64,000 nucleotides of DNA from positions 1,667,001-1,731,000 of the forward strand of contig CM045729.1 of assembly GCA_024760905.1 (NCBI GenBank), read 5' to 3'. Both the position numbers and the translations under genes were made by a program. This stretch comes from Plotosus lineatus. Lineage: Eukaryota > Chordata > Actinopteri > Siluriformes > Plotosidae. Numbering within the stretch: the first letter of the stretch is position 1; each line of letters starts with the position of its first letter. Positions 53,966-64,000 of the stretch are shown piece by piece. Under the pieces are notes generated by a model that worked only from the letters and a program-made list of their open reading frames with translations, had not been told where the DNA came from and made no database searches.

Positions 53966-54330
53966 AAAAAAAATCTCCAGCCTCACCGTGATCCTAATTA
54001 GTATTAAGTGGTTCAGAAAATGAATGAATGTGTTCGAGTCCTCTTGTATTTTTATAAAGAAAAAGCATATCTATCCCTCGAAGCGAGGGACGGGCTGCAG
54101 CCAGATGTGTTAATGGGTTGGGTAGTCTACCTCACCATCACGCCCTTCGTGGGATTTTATTTTTCATAATTCGTTATATTAATGTTGTTTTGTCATAGTT
54201 TTAATTTACAAAAATGACAGTAACACAAAAGTATATGAAGACTTATTTTAAAAAGGAGTCTGCTCAACATTCTTTTAAATAAATATTAATGATTAATGCT
54301 GCACTGACCGACCCATTCTCAGAGTGGAGA
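53966..54330. other. Sequence inside the Tigger element
   Basis: A short interspersed-repeat tail (gtggttcagaaaatgaatga) at about 54,008, then unrecognised sequence. Confidence 0.4.
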
Positions 54331-54852
54331 CTGAACCACACCCAGTCTTTTATTTTGTCACTGGGAGGAGAGTTATTTCATTTGGTGATTGCTGTGTATA
54401 AACAAATCTCGCCATCTTAACTTCAGCTGTGATTTCCGTTCCTAGATTACAAACCCCGGCGGCGGAAAAAACTTTTCGCTTGCCGCGCTGCTGATGGTGA
54501 CAGCACTCATTACCATAAGCACAAGAATTTGGAAATCCACCAACACAGCAGATCAAAAACACTGAGACTCTCAATGTAGCTGATGGTGATGGCCACAAAA
54601 ACATGCACACAAAATCACCCCGCCCACACCAAATAAATATCCGCCCACACCCGTGACTGTTAATTTTCATCTCTGTAATTTTCAACCCTAAAAGAGCATT
54701 TTTGGAAGGGTACACACTGGGTACCCGACCGTTGAAAAGCTCTGCCTTAGGCAGATTCTACCATCATTCAAGTGAAAGCTGGTTTAACTCTCGAACAGAT
54801 GAGCCAGAGAGGTGAAAGAGCCGCATGAGCCACGGGTTTCCGACCCCTGATT
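54331..54852. mobile_element. Possible hAT-like non-autonomous element
   Basis: Right side ends gccgcatgagccacgggttt plus ccgacccctg, an end type seen in hAT elements. The left end is not clear. Confidence 0.35.
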
Positions 54853-54892
54853 TAATGCCTTAAATGTATTATACTCAGTTCGTGTCCTTTTA

Positions 54893-54920
54893 TATATAAA
54901 ATATACACTATATACATATA

Positions 54921-54986
<66 letters not shown>
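54893..54986 (+). repeat. (TA)n/(TATACA)n
   Basis: Directly before the Tc1 end. Confidence 0.95.
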
Positions 54987-54992
<6 letters not shown>

Positions 54993-54993
<1 letters not shown>

Positions 54994-56334
54994 TAGTCCT
55001 TCTCAAAAAATTATCATATTGTGATAAAGTTAATTATTTTCTGGAATGTACTGATAAAAATTAAACTTTCATATATTTTAGATTGATTGCACACTTTTGG
55101 CTTTTAAAAACTCCCAGCCTGGTTCATTACTCAAAACCGCAATCATGGGTAAGACTGCCGACCTGACTGCTGTCCAGAAGGCCATCATTGACACCCTCAA
55201 GCAAGAGGGTAAGACACAGAAAGAAATCTCTGAGCGAATAGGCTGTTCCCAGAGTGCTCGATCAAGCCACCTCAGTGGGACGTCTGTGGGAAGGAAAAGG
55301 TGTGGCAGAAAATGCTGCACAACCAGAAGAGGTGACCGGACCCTGAGGAAGATTGTGGAGAAGGGCCGATTCCAGACCTTGGGGGACCTGTGGAAGCAGT
55401 GGACTGGGCTACAGATGCCGCATTCCCCAGGTCAAGCCACTTTTGAACCAGAAACAGCGGCAGAAGCGGCTGACCTGGGCTACAGAGAAGCAGCACTGGA
55501 CTGTTGCTCAGTGGTCCAAACTACTTTTTTCGGATGAAAGCAAATTTTGCATGTCATTCAGAAATCAAGGTGCCAGAGTCTGGAGGAAGACTGGGGACAA
55601 GGAAATGCCAAAATGCCTGAAGTCCAGTGTCAAGTACCCACAGTCAGTGATGGTCTGGGGTGCCATGTCAGCTGCTGGTGTTGGTCCACTGTGTTTTATC
55701 AAGGGCGGGGTCAATGCAGCTAGCTATCAGGAGATTTTGGAGCACTTCATGCTTCCATCTGCTGAAAAGCTTTATGGAGATGAAGATTTCATTTTTCAGC
55801 ACGACCTGGCACCTGCTCACAGTGCCAAAACCACTGCTAAATGGTTTACTGACCATGGTATTACTGTGCTCAATTGGGCTGCCAACTCTCGTGACCTGAA
55901 GCCCATAGAGAATCTGTGGGATATTGTGAAGAGAAAGTTGAGAGACACCAGACCCAACACTGTGGATGAGCTTAAGGCTGCTATCGAAGCATCCTGGGCC
56001 TCCATAACACCTCAGCAGTGCCACAGGCTGATTGGCTCCATGCCACGCCGCATTGAAGCAGTCATTTCTGCAAAAGGATTCCCGACCAAGTATTGAGTGC
56101 ATAACTGAACATAATTATTTGAAGGTTGACTTTTTTTTGTATTAATAACACTTTTATTGGTCTGATGAAATATGCTAATTTTTTGAGATAGGAATTTTGG
56201 GTTTTCATGAGCTGTATGCCAAAATCATCAGTATTAAAACAATAAAACACCTGAAATATTTCAGTTGGTGTGCAATGAATCTAAAATATATGGAAGTTTA
56301 ATTTTTATGAGTACATTACAGAAAATAATGAACT
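54993..56334 (+). mobile_element. Tc1-like transposon, 3' end lost
   Basis: Left terminal repeat ctagtccttctcaaaaaatt. The right terminal repeat stops at gaaaataatgaact, leaving the outermost roughly 35 bp missing where Tigger sequence resumes. Confidence 0.9.
55145..56095 (+). pseudogene. Tc1 transposase, frameshifted
   Basis: [20 protein letters not shown] start and helix-turn-helix. The same break after DLWKQWTG as in the 20.2-kb copy. It resumes [18 protein letters not shown] and then runs open to PTKY-stop. The DDE residues are kept ([21 protein letters not shown]). Confidence 0.9.
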
Positions 56335-56628
56335 GTATAATGTTTGTATTTTATTATCAATAAATATCACAGTAAAAAATTTTGTTTTTCTTAATCATTA
56401 CTAAATTTTAATACATTAATACTGTATTAATGAGTAAGACTGTCCATAGAATGTGTTTAAGAAGCATATTTTTGAGCATGTAATAGATACATAGTATTTT
56501 ACTTCTGGTTGCTCATCCGCGCATGTAATATGACATGGGGTTTTACTTCTGAATACAGAACTCGCGGATTATCTTCATTCGCAAGAGGGGCCAGAACCAA
56601 ACCGCCGCGAATATCGAGGGCCTACTGT

Positions 56629-56944
56629 ACTATAGTTAATAAGTTCAGTATTGTATCATTAATGAGTCAAAATCATTGTAAATAATTCAAGTACCAGATG
56701 AGTCAAATGCGAATTGAATCAAACCTGAATCCAATCAACTCTGAATCAGTCAAAAATAAAATATTAAGTGACTCACATGAAATGATTTTAATGAAACAAA
56801 TAGTAATTCTGATGTAGTGATGAATGCAAAATCAGATTTGTTATAAAATTCAGATAATGTTGTTTCAGATAAACTGCATACCTAATGAATCAAATGAATA
56901 AATCATGAATATCAAGGAAGTGAATCTCACACTCACTGTGAGAA
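56629..56944 (-). other. Continuation of the aad-duplicate flank
   Basis: tagttaataagttcagtatt and aatgagtcaaaatca match 35,505-35,550 beside aad exon 5, so the duplication spans the Tigger. Beyond about 56,700 there is no match seen. Confidence 0.75.
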
Positions 56945-57651
56945 TCTTGTTCCGTTTAATCCGAGACTGGGTCCGCAGCCTAAGCAGTCCCTCTCCCCAG
57001 TCGTCCCTCTCCCCAGCCACTTCCTAAAGTTCTTCCGAGGTGACACTGAGACGGTCATATACTAGCTAAGAGACATAGTCCCTCTAACATGTTCTGGGTC
57101 GACCCAAAAAGTCTCGTCCCAGCTGGACACGCCCAAAAATACCACACCAGGGTCGCTCGGGAGGCATTCTAACCAGCTGCCTGAGCCACCTCAAATGGCT
57201 CCTCTGAACACGGAGGAGCAGCAGTTCCACTCTGCTCTGCTCCCAGATGGTCGAGCGTCTCACCCTGTCCAAAAGCTTGTGACATGAGGGTTGAATCATA
57301 GACCAAATGATAAATTGAGAACTTTGTCTTCTGGCTCAGCTCCTTCTCTACCATGATATATCGGTACAAGCTCTGTTTTATGGCAAAGGCTGCAGCGATC
57401 TGCATCCTTCCCTCACTTGAGAACAAGACCCTAGATACTTGAACTACTCCACTTCGGGCAGAGCCTCATTCCAGACCTTCCTTTTGAGAACCATGGTCTC
57501 AGACTTGGAGGTGCTGATTCTCATGCTGGCTGTCACACTCAGCTGCGAATCGCTCCACCGAGAGCTGGAGGTCCCAGCTTGATGAAGCCAAAAGGACATC
57601 ATCTGCAAAAAGCAGAGGCAAAGATCCTATGGCCATCAAACTAGAACTCCA

Positions 57652-57838
57652 TAGGGCAGTGGAAGATCAGTGGTAAGAATCTGGATTACTAATCCGACGG
57701 TTGGTGGTTCAAGTCCCGGTCCCATCAAACTGCCACTGTTGTACCCTTGAGCAAGGCCCTTAACTCTCAATTGCTCAGTTGAAAATAACAAATGTAAGTC
57801 ACTTTGGATAAGGGTGTTTGATAAATGCTGTAAAATGT
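57652..57838 (+). mobile_element. V-SINE-like element nested in Rex3
   Basis: gggcagtggaagatcagtgg head, ggttcaagtcccg, ccttgagcaaggcccttaac, tail ggataagggtgtttgataaa. Confidence 0.88.
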
Positions 57839-58037
57839 AGAACCCCTCAATGCTTCGGCTGCACGTACAAATTCTGTCCCTAAAAATTATGACTAGAATC
57901 GGTGGCAAAGGACAGCCCTGGTGGACTCCAAACCCCACCTAAAACAATTTGGACCTGTTGTAAGCAATGCGGAATAACCTCTGGTTCCGGAGGTACAGAC
58001 ACCTAATGGTCCGAAGCAATGGGTCGGGTACACTGTA

Positions 58038-58585
58038 CAGTACGCCCCCGTTTTTCGCGATGGTTTGGTTCCGCCCTTTCCCAAGGATCATGAAAATCGA
58101 CGAGTTATTGACGCGGTTTTAAAACCCTATGTATGATATTACATGCACTAAAATCCGATTCTTAGACACATTCTATAGACAGTCTTACTCATTAATACAG
58201 TAATAATGTACTAAAATGTAGTAATGATTAAGTAAAATTTAATTTTGCACTGTGATAATATTTATGAATAAACAAAGCGCTTAGGCTCCTTACCTGATGC
58301 TAGAGAAGATGCAGGGCATTTGAGTGGTATCATAGTGCTTAAATAATCATTAAAAACACACTAAAAAAATTTAGTTCGCAATTCAGGCAATTATGTTGAA
58401 AACTTGTGCGGAAGGAGAAAAAAGAGGTGTACACATCATCTGCAACCAATCAGCAGGAGGGAGAAACAAAAGCTCTAAACCATCGACTAAATTTGAATCA
58501 CGTGCCAGTTACTTCTGGGTTTGTCACCAAACCGTGAGTACGTGGGGGCACGAGTGCTGAACCACGAATGGTCAAGGGCCTACTG
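58038..58585. mobile_element. Pogo/Tigger-like element nested in Rex3
   Basis: cagtacgcccccgtttttcg left end and gtcaagggcctactg right end, TA flanks (58,036-58,037; 58,586-58,587). 548 bp with the family block attctatagacagtcttact. No ORF. Confidence 0.85.
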
Positions 58586-58697
58586 TACTCCCACAAGTTA
58601 CCTCAAGGGACACGGTAGAAGGCCTTCTCTGAATCTACAAAGCACATGTGTACAGATTGGGTAAGCTCCCATGCCCCCTCCAGGATCCTGTAGAGCA

Positions 58698-59190
58698 GGA
58701 GTTACCAGGCAGAGACCAAGAGCCGCATTTTCTACAGCGTTACCACAAAGAGTCACATCATATGTAAGCGTGTAACTGTGATTCAGTGGCCGTGTTAATG
58801 TCCGATTATCTGTCTTCAACAGTGTGGCGGGGCAGTTGGATGTCCAATACCACATGTTTTCGTCTGTCGTATTCAGGAAACAAGATTTTAATAACATCAC
58901 TGAGTCATTTTTTAACGAACTCTCCTTCATTGTATGACTTTCTGGCACGTGCAATGTTCCAAGCCAGTTGATACGATGCAAGTGCTACTGTCTCTGAGCA
59001 GTTTGTAAATTTTTGGAAAAACTGTATCTGCTTTTTTGCCTGACTTTTCAAGTGAACAACTTGTGCTTGCATAGTTCAGTCCCTTTAGGAAATTCCTGGT
59101 CGACGTTAGCATGGAGTGAGCTGAAGTGGAGCTGATGATTTGAAGCTTTGAAATGCGCTAATGACGCCTGACATATAAGGCAGAATAGTT
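58698..59190 (-). mobile_element. hAT-type transposase remnant (GTF2IRD2/ZBED-like)
   Basis: On the - strand, in broken frames: LNYASTSCSLEKSGKKAD then ASYQLAWNIARARKSYNEGE. This pattern is typical of hAT transposases and the host GTF2IRD2-like genes derived from them. Multiple frameshifts; the left end carries a short end-like cagagccgcat-type sequence. Confidence 0.65.
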
Positions 59191-59204
59191 TGCTATTATC
59201 ATCA

Positions 59205-59483
59205 TCATCTTCTTTTCCTTTCGGGTGTTCCCTTCAGGGGTCGACACAGCAAATCATCTGCCTCCATCTCACCCTGTCCTCTGCATCATCTCTTACTCCA
59301 AAGACCTTCATGTCTTCCTTCACCACATCCATAAATCTCTTCTTTGGTCTTCTTCAAGGCCTTCTGCCCGGTAGTTCCAACCTCAGCATCCTACTGCCAA
59401 TATATTCACTATCCCTCCTCTGTACCTGTCCAAACCATCTTAATCTAGCCTCTTTGACTTTGTCTCCATAACCTCTTACATGA
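59205..59483 (-). mobile_element. RTE-type LINE 3' end nested in Rex3
   Basis: Antisense 3' terminus: tcttttcctttcgggtgttc and ctgcctccatctcaccctgt, through part of the C-terminal RT, like 16,195-16,605. Confidence 0.87.
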
Positions 59484-61063
59484 TTCCACAATAATTCCTC
59501 TGGTCCCCCTTTTTAAAAAGGGGAACTACTACTCCAGTTTGCCAATCTAGAGGTACATCTTACGATGACCATGCGATGTTGCAGAGATAGATCAGCCAAG
59601 ACAGTTTGACAGCATCCAGAGATATTCAGGGCTAATCTCATCCACATCTGAAACAAGACCCACGAAGTGCTTTTTGACTACCTCGGTAACCTTGGCCCCA
59701 GAAATGAGCGGACCCCACATGAACCCCTAGGGTTTTCCTCCTCCATGGAGAGCATGTTCATGGGATTGAGGAGGTCCTCAAAGTACCCAGCCACCTCCAA
59801 ACAACATCCCCAGTCAATGTGAGCAGCTACTTCCTTCCACTGGAAGCAGAATTTGTGAAGGACTTCTTTGCCCTCCTGAGGCATCGGATGGCAGTCCAGA
59901 ACATTTTTTGAGTCCAATTCCAGGCACTCACCGAACTCCCCTCACATCCAAAATTTTTACATTGTTGACAACCCAGGCTGCAGCACATTTGGCTTGCCAG
60001 TATGTGTCTGCTGCCTCAGAAGTACCACAAGCCAAAAAAGTCCGATAGGCCTCCTTTTTCACCTGGATGGCCAACCTCACCATAATTATGCACTGCCAGG
60101 TTTGGGAGTTGCTGCCATGAAAGACACTGATGACCTTCTGGCCCCAGCTATGGACTGCCTCCTCAATAATGGAGGCACAAAAGATGGCCCATTTGAATTC
60201 CTAGTCCATTCCTACAGGATTTGGTTGCAGCTCTGCTGGAGGTGGGACTTAAAGGCCACATGCTTGGGCCTGCCAAGTCCGGAGGGCAGCCTCCCCTATC
60301 ATCGGACCCAGCTCACCACCAGATGTTTATCAGTTGACAACTCAGCTTTTCTCTTCACCCAAATATCCATGTCACCAATGTCCAAACATGTAGCCGCAAG
60401 TCCGGTGACAAGACTACAAAGTTGATCATTTAACTTGTTGATCCCCTCCTTATGGACACCTTTATGTTCAAACACTGTTCATGATGAAGTAACCGTGGCA
60501 AACACAGAAATCCAACAATGAAACACCATCCGGGTTCAGATCGGAGAGGCCATACCTACCAATCAGCCATTCTAGGTCACACTGTCATTGCCCAACTGGG
60601 CACTGACGTCTCCCAGGACGAGGGAGTCCACAGGGGAAGCATTCTCTAGCACACCCCTTAGAGACTCCAAAAAGGTTATGTACTCTGAACTGTCATTCGT
60701 GCATAAGAACAAACAGTCAGGATCCGAACACCCCCTCCCTGCCCCACCCCCCAGGGGCAGGAGGAGGGGAAGCTACCCTTACTAAAACCAAGGGGAACCA
60801 ACATGTGGCCACCAAGATTGGGGGGGGGGGGGGCAAGAAAGATGCTCACACCAGGTCACTGTCTCTCTCCATGAGCAACTTCAGAATGGGATAAATAAAG
60901 CATTCTGATTCTGAATAAGATCCGGCCCCTCTTGAAATGGGAGGTTCCAGATCCCAAGTTATGCGTTGACTTGAGGCTGACTATATCTAGTCAGTATCCC
61001 TCAAGCTCATGCTCCTTCCGCTACAGAGAGATGGCATTCCATATCCTAAGAGCCAAGGTCACA

Positions 61064-61077
61064 CACACACCATCTCA

Positions 61078-61114
<37 letters not shown>

Positions 61115-63024
61115 CATCTCACTCTCTCACACACCATCTCACTCTCTCAAACACACACCATCTCACTCTCTCAAACACACACCATCTCACTCTCTCACAC
61201 ACACCATCTCACTCACACACACCATCTCACTCACACACAATCTCACTCTCTCTCACACACACTCACACTCACCATCTCAGTCTCACGCACACACCATCTC
61301 AGTCTCATGCACACACCATCTCACTCTCTCTCACACACCATCTCACTCTCTCTCACACACACCATCTCACTCACACACAATCTCACTCTGTCTCACACAC
61401 AATCACACTCACCATCTCAGTCTCACACTCACAATCTCAGTCTCACGCACACACACCATCTCACTCTCACACACCATCTCACTCTTACGCACACACCATC
61501 TCACCCTCACCCATACACACCATCTCACTCTCACGCACACACACCGTCTCACTCTCACAAACACACACCGTCTCACTCTCACAAACACCGTCTCACTCTC
61601 TCAAACACACACCGTCTCACTCTCTCAAACACACACCGTCTCACTCTCTCAAACACACACACACACACTGTCTCAGTCTAACACACCATCTCACTCTCAC
61701 ACACACACACCATCTCACACACACACCATCTGACTCTCACACACACACACCATCTCACTCTCACACACACCGTCTCACTCTCACACACACCGTCTCACTC
61801 TCTCAAACACACACCATCTCACTCTCACACACACAAACACTGTCTCAGTCTAACACACCATCTCACTCTCACACACACACACACACACCATCTCACACAC
61901 ACACCATCTCACTCTCACACACACACCATCTCACTCTCACACCATCTCACTCACACACACACACCATCTCACTCTGACACACACACCATCTCACTCTCAC
62001 ACACACACACACACCATCTCACTCTCACACACACCATCTCACTCACACACACACACCATCTCACTCACACACACACCATCTCACTCACACACACCATCTC
62101 ACTCTCACACACACACACACCATCTCACTCTCACACACACACACCATCTCACTCTCACACACACCATCTCACTCTCACACACACCATCTCACTCTCACAC
62201 ACACCATCTCACTCTCAAACACACACACCATCTCACACTCACACACACCGTCTCACTCTCTCAAACACACACTGTCTCACTCTCACACACACACACAAAC
62301 ACTGTCTCAGTCTAACACACCATCTCACTCTCACACACACACACCATCTCACACACACACCATCTCACTCTCACACACACACACCATCTCACACACACAC
62401 CAACTCACTCTCACACACACACACACCATCTCACTCACACACACACACACCATCTCACACACACACCATCTCACTCTCACACACACACACACCATCTCAC
62501 TCACACACACCATCTCACTCACCCATACACACCATCTCACTCACACACACACACACACGCCATCTCACACTCACACCATCTCACACTCACACTCACACCA
62601 TCTCACACTCACACACACACCATCTCACACTCACACACACACCATCTCACTCACACACACAAAGACCATATCACTCACACACACACAAAGACCATCTCAC
62701 ACACACATACACACACACACTCACACCATCTCACACTCACACACCATCTCTCACACACACACACACATATAACTCACACACACACAATCTCACACATACA
62801 CACTCACACCATCTCACTCACCCATGCACACATTCTCAGTCACACACACGCACACACACACACCATCTCACTCACACACACACACACACACACACACACC
62901 ATCTCACTCACACACACACCCCATCTCACTCTCACACACTCACACCACCTCACTCTCATACACACACCCTCACACACTCCATCTCACTCTGAAACACACA
63001 CCATCTCACTCTCTCACACACACA
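61064..63024 (+). repeat. CACACA/CATCTCACTCTC satellite-like array
   Basis: About 2 kb of irregular units combining (CA)n with catctcactctct. It reads as low-complexity Ser/His/Thr frames; no gene. Confidence 0.95.
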
Positions 63025-63176
63025 CCCCTCTTGAAATGGGAGGTTCCAGATCCCAAGTTATGCGTTGACTTGAGGCTGACTATATCTAGTCAGTATCCCT
63101 CAAGCTCATGCTCCTTCCGCTACAGAGAGATGGCATTCCATATCCTAAGAGCCAAGGTCACACACACACCATCTCA

Positions 63177-63209
<33 letters not shown>
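63025..63209 (-). repeat. Second copy of the Rex3-array junction
   Basis: About 185 bp apparently identical to 60,926-61,110, including Rex3 sequence (cccctcttgaaatgggaggt) and the start of the array. Offset 2,099 bp. Confidence 0.93.
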
Positions 63210-63265
63210 CATCTCACTCTCTCTCTCTCTCTCTCTCTCACAACCCCCACACAAAGACCATCTCA

Positions 63266-63328
<63 letters not shown>

Positions 63329-63338
63329 GATCTCAATG

Positions 63339-63372
<34 letters not shown>

Positions 63373-64000
63373 CATCTCACTCACCCACACACAAACACAC
63401 ACACACAATCTAACACTCTCTCACTCACTGACACACACACCATCTCACTCTCACACACACCCTCTCACTCTCACACACACCATCTCACTCTCTCACACAC
63501 CATCTCACTCTCTCACACACACACACCATCTCACTCTCTCAAACACACACCAACTCACTCTCTCACACACACCATCTCACACACAATCTCACTCTCTCTC
63601 ACACACACTCACACTCACCATCTCAGTCTCACGCACACACCATCTCAGTCTCACGCACACACCATCTCACTCTCTCTCACACACACCATCTCACTCTCTC
63701 TCACACACACCATCTCACTCACACACAATCTCACTCTGTCTCACACACACTCACACTCACCATCTCAGTCTCACACTCACAATCTCAGTCTCACGCACAC
63801 ACACCATCTCACTCTCACACACCATCTCACTCTTACGCACACACACCATCTCACACTCACACACACACACACACCATCTCACTCTCAAACACAAAGACCA
63901 TCTCACTCACACACACACACACACACACACACCATCTCACTCTCACACAGAAAGACCATATCACTCACACACACACACACACACAGAGCATCTCACTCAC
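63210..64000 (+). repeat. CACACA/CATCTCACTCTC array, second block
   Basis: Continues the array to the window edge. Stretches near 63,600-63,850 repeat the unit order of about 61,250-61,505. Confidence 0.93.

Larger units (their letters stand above)
53477..56626 (+). mobile_element. Tigger-type element, expanded by nested insertions
   Basis: Left end cagtaggcccttgactattc; right end atcgagggcctactg; TA flanks at 53,475-53,476 and 56,627-56,628. Start of a CENP-B/pogo-type transposase near 53,692. The interior holds a hAT-like piece, (TA)n and a Tc1. It splits the aad-duplicate flank, whose undisturbed counterpart is at about 35,490-35,500. Confidence 0.85.
56945..61063 (-). mobile_element. Rex3, antisense, broken by several insertions
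   Basis: Rex3 segments at 56,945-57,648 (C-terminal RT), 57,840-58,034, 58,588-58,697, and 59,484-61,063 (RT start, linker, endonuclease, 5' region), in the order of one antisense element. Between them lie a SINE, a pogo-like element, a hAT remnant and an RTE end. Heavily mutated. Confidence 0.82.

Noticed and set aside
58698..59190. Host GTF2IRD2-like gene
   Set aside because: Multiple frameshifts, no introns, nested among transposons; a hAT remnant is the simpler reading.
61009..61977. 322-codon Ser/His/Thr-rich open frame and similar ones nearby
   Set aside because: Translation of simple CACACA/CATCTCACTC repeats; no start context, no complexity.

Overview
The window looks like nuclear DNA of a ray-finned (teleost) fish. 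It holds intron-rich vertebrate genes in a dense background of fish-type transposons (Rex3, an RTE-type LINE, Tc1, pogo/Tigger, hAT, tRNA-SINEs) and very many (CA)n/(TG)n tracts. Species cannot be told from the sequence.

Left third (1-27,083, + strand): the last 18 coding exons of itgav, integrin alpha-V, from the last calcium-binding propeller blade through thigh, calf-1, calf-2, the transmembrane helix and the GFFKR tail to the stop at 27,081-27,083. Every exon is open, and all phases join without a frameshift. The exons encode 664 residues plus a split first codon. The 5' exons lie left of the window. The introns carry an RTE copy, nested Rex3/RTE, pogo-like elements with SINEs inside, a Tc1, several minisatellites and a near full-length Rex3. 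Several introns start with (CA)n and end with (TG)n, which could pair and loop the intron out.

Middle (30,788-40,675, - strand): a complete eight-exon gene for alpha-aspartyl dipeptidase (peptidase family S51, aad/pepe type), 240 codons. Its large introns hold an inverted pair of pogo-like elements, a Tc1 fragment, a perfect 88-bp hairpin, and Rex3 and RTE pieces. Its upstream flank has a Rex3 copy with target-site duplications.

Right of it (43.2-49.4 kb): a graveyard of RTE fragments, one inverted, fused to an endogenous retrovirus remnant (late pol, start of env, probable LTR), then another LINE end and a SINE.

49.7-56.9 kb (- strand): a diverged partial duplicate of the dipeptidase gene with exons 5-8 only. 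It has altered active-site neighbours and a SINE inserted across its stop codon. Exons 1-4 are not seen before the window ends. Pogo/Tigger elements split this copy, one with a Tc1 inside it.

56.9-64.0 kb: an antisense Rex3 copy broken by a SINE, a pogo-like element, a hAT transposase remnant and an RTE end, then about 3 kb of CACACA/CATCTCACTCTC array containing a roughly 2.1-kb duplication.

The two host genes have no evident functional link: itgav is a cell-surface adhesion receptor subunit and aad a cytosolic dipeptidase. They converge tail to tail, with about 3.7 kb between their stop codons.
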